Made by a program: the position numbers and the translations under genes | Source of the DNA: Biscogniauxia marginata | Lineage: Eukaryota > Ascomycota > Sordariomycetes > Xylariales > Xylariaceae | Direction: 5' to 3' | NCBI GenBank assembly: GCA_022695795.1 | Contig: MU404055.1 | Span: forward strand, 434,001-498,000 | Length of the DNA stretch: 64,000 bases | Shown: positions 33,801-44,798 of the stretch, in pieces | Position numbering within the stretch: position 1 is the stretch's first letter | How the letters are laid out: each line of letters starts with the position of its first letter | Notes under the pieces: model-generated | Databases searched by the model: none | What the model was told of the DNA's origin: nothing | Seen by the model: only the letters and a program-made list of their open reading frames with translations

Positions 33801-36394
33801 AATCTATTGTTTTCTTAGCACCTACCGTTTCGATAATAATAGCTATCGTCGGAAAATCTCTGCATTCACTGTGACAAATAAGCTTTTGGATGATCGTCTA
33901 CCTACCCTTACCCGACGTCCTATTGCCTAATCGGTAATCACTGGTAGTTGATATCCCTGTATCTTGATAACCCGGTGCTATTTTGTTGAGAGGGATGTAG
34001 ATGTAGTAGCCAATGGAAAGGGGATCAAGGGACGAGTTCCAAATCGTGTCATCCCACGCTTAACTACTATATATATCTGTCTATCTTCGTCCCTTGCGTT
34101 GTCAGCACTTTCTTTCAGGTGATACTAGTCGCCACAATTACCCGCGTTTGCTACTAGTTGGTGTAACATATAGTTCGAGCCGATCTTCTGGTCGAGTCCA
34201 TCACGGTTCAGTCACACAACCAACTCAGGGATGTGAGTCCATCCGGGCGGAACGATCGTGAAAATTTTGACGCTGCTCTCTATGATACAAGGGTATGTTG
34301 GATAGGGAACAGAAGGGCGTGACTGAGACGTTGGTAGAGTAGAGACTTGTGGAGTCAATACTGCTACCACAATACAGTCCCCTTCTGAAGCCTAGTGAAG
34401 ATACATGCAGCCGGTAGACAGGCCCCCTCGATATTTGTTTACCTATCCTTGTTGACATGACGATTGTCATTGCAATATTTACCATGTATGACGACAAAAT
34501 GCTTACGTTCTGTACTATCACTGTATATGGCCGCACTGCTTAGCACATCAAAATCTCGATGAGGCTTTGTGTAATCACTCGTCACTCCGAAGAACTCATC
34601 CCATGACGTTCCGTTCAGGTAAGTCATTTATGCCACTTAACTAACTTGCCAACGCAGGGATTCGGGCTTCGTTACACCAAACCCGGCTCAACCGCCTTGG
34701 AACCCAGGATGATAGCCTGCCTATCAGGTTTCTTCCCGGGGCCGTTAAGCCATGAGTCCTTACTCTATTTCCTAGTATAAACACATGGTTCCTCGGGGTC
34801 TTAGCCAACATACATGCTGCGTAGTACAAGCTTCTACATCGCCGAACTTCGGGGACTATCTACGGTAGTCCATGTTCGCCGTTCGTGTGTGGCGCACCAA
34901 GCCCCATCGCCCTGGAACCAACATCGCAAGGCTGTCTGCATCTTTTTAGCTGTTCTAGATGGTCTCTCCAAAGCCGTTAGCCGTGGCTTGCAGATAGACA
35001 ACTAGTCAAGGCAATAGGCGCAAGAAATTCTAGTAATTTCTGTTAATTTCCAAGTGTTACCAGATAGGTAGTTGCTAGTCGGCGAGCAATTAATGAGATA
35101 CGTCGATTTTCACTCCCCGACCCGGGGCCTTGGTCCTCGGGTCGACTTGATACTGGGCCATTAAACTTAGGGAGATTGTTGGTGCAATGGTTTGTTTGTT
35201 ACCCGGCGTGATGTTGAGAAAGCTTTACAATAATCACAACTCAAGTGCAACAACGCTTTTCCATTGGCGGAGGCGTTGGTGCTAGACATCCTAATTCACG
35301 TCTAGTCTTGTGTGGTATGCACCTTTCCGTCCCGTCAGAACTCAATCTATCTAGCTAAAGTGTCTAGGGACCTCGCCCTAGTTGCGAAGACAACCAGGTT
35401 AGCATCTTGGCATCAACACTTCATCAACCACGAAGAGTCTATACGCTACGGCACGTCTACCTCATCCTATCACGTGCACTAAAGTAGCTTCTAAGCAGCG
35501 GTGAACGAGATAAGTTAACGGGAAGTATGTACTAGCCCTTGCGGCTTAATGTTCAAACTAGGTAACACAGGCGTTGTTGCTCCTGGTAAGTTCCACAAAA
35601 GTAAATATTTCAACTAATACATAGCAACCATATTTACCTTCCTAATTCTTCTCTTTACCATGTTTCCCCCAATCTTGAAACAGGATAATTGTACTTTGAC
35701 TTTCCTCTATCTTGATGCTAAATAGTTTATCTCTATAGCTTACCTCGCTTAACGATAAAGTCACTTCTAATGACATCTTCCTTGCCTAGACCGAGTCATG
35801 TAGGAACTCTGATAAATTTTCGACCCATGTGACGCACTTCAAGCTTTAACTGTCAGAGTGTATGTCTCTACCTTGGCACATGATGATTATCATCATATCA
35901 TGTCTTCTACCTAGATCGGAACTAGGGATAGTAACTCCCATGGTGCAGCTAAGTAGGTTAACTCGTGACCTAGATTACTGATATCCCTATTGACTACAGA
36001 CACACCTCCCCATTACCCCCACTTGAATTATAGTAAGTTGTGGACTGAGTAATTGGTTGATTCTACAAAGGTTGGCGTTCTGTGAATCTTATCCGTATAT
36101 TTACTACGGTATACTCCATAAGAGCTATGTGATAATAAGAGATGCTATAGAATGCTACTAGGATTAGCAATTCCCATCGGCACATAAGGCTAGCTATCAA
36201 AATTTGCTTTTGGTAGACCCCATATTTGAAGGAAAGAACCGTCGTATTGAACTTAGTCCACACCATTCGCTCCAATAGCGCGCGTTCGCAACCATGGAAG
36301 CGCCCGACTGAGGTGAAAGATTGTGCTTCCAAGGTGGCCGAAAACGTCGATTAGTTCCAGTAACGATAAACTAGTCTCAACGGTTCCGCCCTGA

Positions 36395-36415
36395 CAGGTG
36401 GGACCTCAGCCCAAT
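36395..36415. repeat. Dispersed repeat fragment, copy 1
   Basis: A stretch of about 22 bases containing AGGTGGGACCTCAGCCCAAT recurs at 57161-57181 with a single one-base gap. The two are 20.8 kb apart. A match this long by chance is unlikely in 64 kb, so both are probably remnants of one dispersed element such as an LTR. Element type is inferred. Confidence 0.45.
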
Positions 36416-37290
36416 AGTGTGTGCTACATGCAATGTAAATTGCCTCTTTAGATGGCCAACTAGTGCTATGTGCCATGTGACTGAGTGATGATATATGGTG
36501 ATTAGCTTCTGCACACCGTGGGATTTCCCCCGCAATCAAGCTTACGTGCAGGGGTTTGAATATCGGCTTTACCTCTTTAAGTTTCTTTGTTCATGATCCT
36601 ACTTCTACTAGGTAGGTCAGTAAGCCCCAACATGTCGGAGCTGTTGATGGTATATGTGCATATGTGGAATGCGGAAGGGATACTAGAGACTTTGTGTCGG
36701 CTGTTAGACGTCGGTGCACAGACAGACAGCGCGAGCTCGTGACTCGAAAGCGGGATGGAAATCCTGTCGTGGAGTATCTTTTCGCGACAAGAGCGGAGTT
36801 GGTCATTATGCGAAAAGTACTATACACCACGCAGGGATACTAATCGCTATTTTCCATTCAAACATTTATTTTGGTAAAACTCTTGATCATGGCGCAGAGA
36901 TGCCAAGGTATATTGTAGCTAGAAGTCTTCTTCATGGAGATAAGTCGTAAAAAATACTTTACCGTACAAGTAGATGGCGTGACTATGGGGAGACTATGAC
37001 GGAGAGCTACCTAAACCCCCGGTCGAAAAAGCACAATTACTACTCTGGAACTCCGTGATGGTGTGCAGCAAGCACCCAGAATGCCGAATTTGCGAGTCCC
37101 TACATACTTGCCTACAGGAGCCACCTTTAGGGTTAACGATTCGTGGGTTGGGAATGATGTCACAGTCGAGGATGCTACCCTGCTGCTTGGTGTGGGTAGT
37201 GTAGTGTAGATGTTCCTGCATCTGCTGTTTAAGCAATATTGATCGGGTTAAGGAATGATCAGCGATGTGCTGAAGGTTGCATGGGCTGAG

Positions 37291-37320
37291 CCTCCCAACC
37301 CTCCCAACCCTCCCAACCCT
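37291..37320. repeat. Tandem repeat, 9-bp unit
   Basis: CCTCCCAAC is repeated three times in perfect tandem with a partial fourth (CCT). It is a simple minisatellite in non-coding DNA. Confidence 0.85.
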
Positions 37321-39443
37321 CACTCGCATCGCATCTATGCAGGTGTACAAGCAGGGTAGTGGTGCAATGAAGCGGGCGCGCGTTTTGACCCGGTAATGGA
37401 TGCCTATCATGTTCACGTTGACCGTTCCAATCAGGAACTAGTCGCCGGCCTAAAGAATAAGGATAAGGAAGTTGATAATATTTTCAGTTGTCGCTGTTCA
37501 AGCCCGCGATGTTGACAAATGACTTGCGATAGGACCGAGCGTGCGCAACCTAAGACCGGACGGGAACAAGAGCAATTCTTCAGTACATCGGAAAACTGCA
37601 TCAAGGGGCTCGAGAGAAACATCCGAGCATTAGTGAGCAATCCTCCTGCTTAATTGGCGATCATATTCATGCATTGTGGAAGATGCACCAGGAGGCCGAA
37701 CAAAAGCTAGCCAACCAAATCTAATCACTCCTCCCAAGACATGAGTATAGAAAGTGACCATTCTATAATAATTCGTCACAACTATTGCAGTAACTGCTCT
37801 GTGTGACTCGGTTTAGATACGCGGGGCAGGCTGAAGTTTCGAACCCTCGCGGCGAAGAGAATAAACACGTCTCGTGTGATGCGATGCTACAGAAATCTAG
37901 CTAGAAATTTGTGACAATAGGGTTGGCCGGGCGATGATACTTGGTCACATTCATGCCTCAATGGCTGTCCCCAAGTTGTTATGTGTGGTCCTTTAGTTTA
38001 AGAGAACTGGGTTACGATGTTGGACTATGAATAGTGTCGTTGGAGGTCACCCCGTCTTGGGTACCTAGGTAGGTATATCATTTTACTGTCTTCGTAAGTA
38101 ACAACTAATCTAAAGTAATAATTAATTTATCTGGGACGCAAACTCTGGTCCACCAAGATCCCAAGAGCTCTGGTTAGCTTCGTTTCTTTTCCAAACCTCT
38201 CGGTGTACTCATCCAGGAAACAGTTCTTTTTTCTTCATATGTGCAGATAAAGAGGGCTCAAGGATTCGAAAACATGATCTGCCTTAGTGACACCTCGGAT
38301 TCAATGTTCGCCGCTTCCGACACATCGAGAATACTCATTCCCATGATTCGAATGACCGAACAGTCCCATTTGGAACGGATGTGTGCCCGGATCGCGGGAT
38401 TTTGAAACTAGAACCGTGAAGGATCATCATAAGATCCACATGAGGCATCGGGGTTTCTCCAGACCTAGCGTGACAAGCGGTAGGGCTTGACACAACTCAG
38501 GAGCATCTAAGACAGTAATAGGTACATTAGGTTAGGTACTCGAGAAATCGTATGGAAATAGCTAGAAGGGGTATTGAAATATTGCTGTTTTCGCAATAGC
38601 AAGCCGTCCGATGTTTGATAAATACCCTGTAGGATGCGAACAAGAGGATTACCCAGGTATTTAGTGCAATCGGATGTCATGGGCATCGCGACGTCTTTGT
38701 GGTTACATGCGCTGAAAGATCCCACGATGCAGGAGCCAGAGTGCCGGAATAGTTGCTACTAGAGCGCCCGTGTAAGTCGGGTTCGCGATCTAGACCCCAT
38801 GATATGAATAGATCATATCGTCAAAAGTTACGTGTAATTAACGTTTTGCGGGGGATAAGATCTAAATTAGATTCCTGCTGATGCACTCTTCGAGCCCGAG
38901 ATAATAGCAGTTGCATGATTCACATGTTTTGTACAAAGCCGACACCTTCTTGATCTGGCATGGTTTCCACGTGCGTTGATGGTTGGGGGTCATGAAATTT
39001 CATGTGCCGGAAAAGCATATCTTATTAACCTGGAGATTTTCAGGGTCGTGAACGAGATTCGGCCATTACAAATGCGGTAAACCAATCATCGTGACGAAAA
39101 ACGAACGTGTGGCCCGTATCGCGTAATTTACCTGCAGGAGTTCTGGAGTGCAATTCTGAATCGTAGTACCGGATGGTAGCCCGACCAAGAAACTACGCCG
39201 GCCGTGACCCCCGATGAGGAAACTAGGCGCCGAGTAATGGAGAATTGGTAGATGAAGATGCGCGAAATGCTCACTGCCTTGGAGATAAAGGCACGGGGGT
39301 AATTGGTAGAGATGACTGACAGAGTCTATCTAGGTAGTATACAAGATGCTACGATACCCTCATGCTTCGCGATATCCTCTCGAGATTCGTAGCTTGAGGG
39401 CACACATTCGTCTTGTCAATCTCTCGTCCCCTCATTTCTGAAG

Positions 39444-40918
39444 ATGAAGCCACTCATTCCTAACCGTGCCATCCCGGCAAGCTTGTTGATGGTAGCTAAG
39501 GCACTGGCCGCCACCAGCGGAGATTTCAATATCCTGACTATGAACGTAGCAGGGTTACCGGAAATCCTAAACGGCAACGAGGTCCCTGGAGACAAGACCA
39601 CCAACTCAGAGTTGATAGGCTCGAAGTTCGCAGCTTACGGCTATGATATAATCCATGCACAAGAGGTTGGTGTCTCACCCCTACCGGCTTACATCCGCAG
39701 TGAAACAACAAGCACACCCGATCCCTCCCGATTCCGTCACACTCACACATTCGTACCTGCATATAGGGGTAGTAGTAGCAGTAGCAGAACTAAAATGGAA
39801 AACGCTGTAATGTTTAGGATTTCAACTACCATGCATCTATCTACAAGACGGACACACATCCCTACCGCACGGCCACCTCCGGCGGCGTCCCCTTCGGCTC
39901 CGGTCTCAACACCCTCGCCAACTTCGACTGGATAGATTTCACGCGCGTGAAGTGGGACACGTGCAGCAATGCTTCGGGTGCGGACTGCCTGACTCCAAAG
40001 GGCTTCACCTTCATGCGCGCGAAGGTCGACGACGGCGTGTACGTGGACGTGTACAACGTGCACACGGACGCGGGGATCGAGGCCGAGGACCTGACGGCAC
40101 GCAGCGCCAATGTACAGCAGGTGGCCGACTACATCGACACGTGGAGCGCGGGGAACGCGGTTCTCGTCTTCGGCGACACCAACAGCCGGTACACGCGGAC
40201 GGGGGACAGTATCCGCGTGTTCGCCGAGCAGAACGGCCTGACGGACCCCTGGGTGGAGCTCGTCCACGCGGGCGCGATCCCGAGCGCGGAGACCATCTGC
40301 GAGAACCCCAGCACGACCAACGAGTGCGAGACCGTCGACAAGGTCTTCTACCGCGGCAGCGCCCTCGTCGACCTCGCCGCGACGTACTGGAACTACGAGA
40401 GCGGCAAGTTCCTCCAGGCCAACGGCAGCATCCTGACGGACCACAACCCCGTTACGGTGAACTTCACGTGGACGGCGGGCGCGTCGCTGCGGCAGTCCGG
40501 GTTCTGGGGCGGACCCCACGGCAGCTGGTTCAGCGACGTCCCGGCGCTCGCGGCCAAGACCGCGCCCAAGGCCGGCGTGCTCACGTTCAGGGGCGCGGAA
40601 CGCCTGGACAGCGTGGGCCTCACGCTGACGGACGGGACGACGTTTGCGCACGGCGGAGACGGCGGCGACGTCGCGACGCTCACGCTCGCGAGCGGCGAGT
40701 CCTGGACTGCTGCCAATCTCTGCCAGGGCAAGAAATCAGATGAGACGCGTAACTTCTACATCCAGGCGACCACGTCAGCTGGCCGCACCCTGGAGGCCGG
40801 GACCTCAACGACGGATTGTGCGACTTTCACGGCGCCGGACGGGTGGGCCATCGTTGGGTTTCTAGGACAGGATGGCGACGAGGTGGACCAGCTGGCCTTT
40901 GTATATGCTCCTAAGTAG
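39444..40918 (+). CDS. Secreted sphingomyelinase-like phosphodiesterase with jacalin-like domain
   Basis: Two exons, 39444-39665 and 39818-40918, give 440 aa. The 152-nt intron ends in TTTAG and starts with a weaker GTTGGT donor. The join AQE-DFNYHASIY restores a family-typical stretch. Residues 1-24 look like a signal peptide. The catalytic domain belongs to the endonuclease/exonuclease/phosphatase superfamily, with NILTMNVAGLPE (metal and substrate Asn), HAQE (metal-binding Glu), TSGGVPFGSGLNTLANF, NVHTDAG, FGDTNSRYTRTGD and the terminal LTDHNPV (catalytic His). These match secreted neutral-sphingomyelinase-type enzymes acting on phosphodiester bonds. From about residue 300 follows a jacalin-like beta-prism with GFWGGPHGSWFSD, FAHGGDGGDVATLTLASGES and QDGDEVDQLAFVYA. 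In proteins of this build the lectin part likely binds glycans. Exon 2 is very GC-rich, which keeps several antisense frames open; those are not genes. Confidence 0.86.
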
Positions 40919-42689
40919 ATGTCATCTACATAGTTTCCAATCTAAACTGTAATCCCTCGCAGCACCTTTGACTATGACTAGAGTGTATACTGAGCTCAGG
41001 CGTTAAAAGAGGGAGTGACTGAGTGAGCAAGAGAGGACCCCCTTTCCACTGTACACTACACTCGCGTTCCTAAGCTGTGGCGCAAAGCCAATGTAGATTC
41101 CTGTTTCTGCAGCAGTTAGCAGAATGCCAGGTAGCCAACTCCCCTCCTCTCCTTTTGAGCAATATCCATGGAACATCAAGCAAGGAGCAAAACGGACTGC
41201 TCGTCTGCCGGTACCCGGTGTTTTGGGGATCTGCAACCTGCAATGCAGCAAGGGCGGGCAGATCGATTCGCCTTCGAGTCCCAGGAACGGGGGGAGGAGT
41301 GACGAGGAGGCGGCCGCAGAAGAGCGCGACCGAACACGCGAGCACTTATTCATTCCAGGGTCCATCCTTCCCCCCCTTACCCCCCACGTTCTTAATCGAG
41401 AGAAGTCCAGACGTTTTTCTTTCTCCTTGTTTCCCCTGGGCCCTAACCCTCGATCAACCTCTCGTTCCTTCGCACGATACCCAAAGAAGGGAGGGATCTT
41501 CATTCCCGCAATGCTAAAAAAAAGTTTTCTGGAAGGACTGGAAGTGATAATATTGGGAAGAAAAAGTTAGCGCTGTCTCCTCTTTAAGGAATCCACCCCC
41601 TCGGTCGTAGGTAGTGTAGTTGATTCCTAGGTATGTATGTCTTGGTCAGAGTAATCTAGGTGACTTATACATATGTCCCTATCTAAAGGAGAATTACTGC
41701 CCAACCTGAGTGCTAAATGCTCTAGATACGTTCGGTGTTCAAGCCACGCCTCGATCTGGGAGCCGCTAGTTAGAGTTTGAAGATCGCGGCGGTGATCCTG
41801 TGGGGGGGTTCAATTCGATGGTTGCTTTTTCGGACGGGCTCCATCCAGTTTTGGTAGGTAGCTGGGCCTGCGGGCGTCTGCCGTTCCCTGCCTTGTTAAG
41901 CCAGATACATAGCGCGGATGGTCGGGCAGGAGCCGCGTTTCCCACCCATCAAAGTTCCCTCGCATGTGGGAAACTATAGCAGAGCTTTTCATCCTATGTA
42001 CGTGGCTGATGGCCGGGAGAAGGACACCCTTAGTGTTGTGCGGTTAGTAAGAAAGAATCCTCAAGACGCTTTGACAATGTCGACCCCTATTTCCCATGCA
42101 CCGGTTTGCAGTTGAAGTGTCAGGTAGGTGTATATCCCTGGAGCAATCAGTCAGGTAGGTATTCTTGTAGCCGCATTCCGGACCCTCTATGACGAGTGCA
42201 GCTGACAATGCCTACACTGGGAAACTACTGTCTAGTCATATCTGACAAGTTCACGTTAATGTTTATTTCTAGTATGAGGGAAGGGCTGCCTGGGTAGCCC
42301 GTGACGGAACAAGAAAGGCTCTCGTTCCTCAACTTCATTTCCGCAGTTGTAAATGATTGCCTCGATGACTCAAGATATGTTACTTGCTTTTCAGCTTCGA
42401 AACTCGCTCCATAACTGTGATTTGCATCTGAACGCCAAATTTGACCGTCTGAAGCATGGTTCCAAGAAAAGGGGTTTTCGAGATATAGCAGCGAACACGG
42501 ACCGGCCCACCGGGAGACAAAAAGCCATGTGGTAGTGTGGTATTAGGTCGGGGGGGCTGCTATAAACCGCCAAGTCGGAAGCTCTCTACAGCTAGCATTA
42601 GGCGTAAAGGATTCTTTGGGGCCCTAAAATAGCCTGTTCTGTCAATGTCTTGGGTTGCGAGCCACGTTTGAAGTGATAATTTCACTAGG

Positions 42690-42780
42690 CAAGCCTGGTG
42701 TCATCGTGGCCCTCCGCCAACGAGATTAGCATCTCGTTTTTGGGGCCATGATGACAGTACCTTAATGAATACTAGGTTTG
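42690..42780. repeat. Imperfect foldback (nested inverted repeats)
   Basis: TGTCATCGTGGCCC (42699-42712) pairs with GGGCCATGATGACA (42743-42756) at 13 of 14 positions. Nested inside, AACGAGAT (42719-42726) pairs perfectly with ATCTCGTT (42731-42738) around a TAGC loop. Outside, CAAGCCTGGT at 42690 and ACTAGGTTTG near 42771-42780 are also largely complementary. It may be a small transposon remnant or a hairpin transcript. Confidence 0.5.
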
Positions 42781-44600
42781 GCTCTAACGGTAGCTAAAAG
42801 AAACAGCTGTGGGAGTGAGAGCATTGGTGCGGCCGGCATTGCATTGGTTACCTGGTGGAGAAACCCTTAATGCAGAGAGCTATGTAATGGCTAAATAATC
42901 CTATTGTCTGTATAAGAGGTTTACAGGAGGATACTAAGTAGTACACAGGTATGATGCCTGTGACTGATAAGGTATTCTAACAATAGAGTGATATATTTAC
43001 TTAGGTAAACCGGGGTTGCACATAAGCCTGCACGGGCGCTACATACATATCTTGATGATGTTGTCTATAAGAAAGGGTGACATATTCTAGCTTAGAAGCA
43101 CAAGGCATAGTGGATCAAAGACACAAATGCCTCCTCGTACATGGATGGGGCTACAATAACCCCCAGGCTTGACTCTGTTGTATTTATGAAGTTAACTTTC
43201 ATATAAAGAGAACTAGTAGTATTCTTGGACTAAGAAGAAAATTGCATGCGCTTGTTAGTGCTACGTACCGTCGGTTAGCAGCAGACGCCGGTTTTCGGGT
43301 GCACAGCAACCGCATACCGGACTGCGCCGGCGGCTATCTAGTGCTACTAGAGCAACGCACGTCCACTATCGAGCTCCCAGCTGGTTGCTTTTGCTTTTTC
43401 CGAGTCCTCACCGGTGAGATCTATTGTACGAATGCTACCCAGGCGTGCTTTAACACGAACCAAACGGCCTAATGCTGTACCGCCTCGAATATCCGGCTAG
43501 GTTGAACAAAAGTTACCTGGGTAGCTGAGAAGAAGCCAAGATGACTCCTTAGGTTGAAGGGGAACAGCCGGTCTCGCCTAATATGACTCTTATACGGAAT
43601 GGCTTCAGCTACGTTCAACACTTACGAGAAAGTAGATTGGGGAGTGTTGAGACCTACGCTGGTACCGGGTCCATAGAACTCGGATTGTCGGTTGGTCACC
43701 AATCACATTCTCCAAATGCAACCGTCACTGCCTCCAGCCGCGAAAATCGATCTGCTGGGTTTAGATGCATGAGGTGCGAAATGTGATAGATACGCCAAGA
43801 TAGCTACACCAAAGTACTCTGGCAGTATGCAGCCAAGTAGCCTCCTTCACAGCGTTGGTTCCGAAGACGCAAGCCGGTTGGCTGTCTGTGATCGCGCGTC
43901 ACTGCTGACTTGCATTACCAGGCAGTCTCTCTGCATTCGCGGATGTCAGTCATACATATTTCGCAGCGCCAATGGGAGAACCTAGTAAGTACTCCGTGTC
44001 GTATTAGTTTTCCTGGTCGTCTTAGAGGTATGGTGCGCCGCTGCTGGTAAAACTTGCCGTCCTGTTGATTTTCGATGCCGAACAAGCTGGAGACTTGCCG
44101 AATGGATTCACGACAACTTGCGAGTGGCGGTTTAGAATCCACACCTGCCTCATCGGTAACTAAATGGCGTTAAATGTGGTACGGCAACCATCCCACTAGT
44201 AGATCCGCTTCGGATCGAGAGGAGTATCCGCGAAGTGGCCCTAGTTATCATGGGCCGTGTGAGTGAGAAAGATCAGCAGTAGATTTATTTCATCTGCGGC
44301 TCAACAATTTTATTTTCTGGAAAGTAGCCAAGTTCGAGTCAACGCTTGTGACAGGTGATATCAATGGAATAGGTAGATGTATGTAGGATCATCAAGAACT
44401 ATGAGACTTCAGAGAACTTCAAGCCTGCAATCTTCAGATATTGCTGGCATCAATGGGGACGTAGCAAGGGTACCTAAAAGCTGTCGAATGGCTGTCAAGT
44501 GGGTATTAGTCGGAGCGTGCTAGAGGCTTACATAGCTATGTAAGCAGCGATACCCTAGGCAAAATCGATAGGATCTTTTTCGTATGTACATAATACTCCG

Positions 44601-44798
44601 CTAATCTACTCGTGCGTGCTGAGGGCCGCTCTCGATAGCATGGACACAGTCGGTGTCAAGCCCTACCACCCTTCGCTTGTCTTCCGACGGGGATACTACA
44701 TGGGGCGTTCGCGCCAAAGTGACGTTGAGGATTTCCCCAGGTGGTCTCGGCCCAACACTAGAGATAGGTCCCAATAAGGAAATGATCTTGTTGCTCAT
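44601..44798 (-). other. Possible short ORF or gene remnant
   Basis: An ATG at 44798 opens a 65-codon minus-strand frame with protein-like text (RPPGEILNVTLARTPHV, then DKRRVVGLDTDCVHAIESG). On the same strand, 45240-45016 (MYVRVVDEVTGEFIHLEESW) and about 46050-45855 (TYIEDAKGEEMPVRTQYC) are also protein-like, but without clear starts or clean splicing. Together they could be pieces of one or more decayed genes. No family could be named with confidence. Confidence 0.22.

Larger units (their letters stand above)
30856..39443. other. Long gene-poor region
   Basis: About 8.6 kb without a supported gene. Parts are AT-rich (31,380-32,550; 35,550-36,200). A locally GC-rich patch at 33,400-33,630 has a short ATG frame from 33,522 with text like MDPGPAPENNTPYGTQQS. 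It could be a retroelement remnant, but I cannot support that. A dispersed-repeat copy (36395-36415) and a tandem repeat (37291-37320) are listed separately. The last few hundred bases are the promoter of the phosphodiesterase gene. Confidence 0.45.

Noticed and set aside
39743..40743. Long frames in other phases (302 codons minus, 263 codons plus)
   Set aside because: Shadows of the very GC-rich second exon of the phosphodiesterase gene; highly Arg-rich, no domain.
41003..41570. Open frames of 146-166 codons on both strands
   Set aside because: Low-complexity composition and mutual overlap; no recognisable motif or splice structure.
43242..43472. 76-codon frame with protein-like text
   Set aside because: No ATG in frame and no acceptor site clearly feeding it; kept only as part of a possible decayed region.
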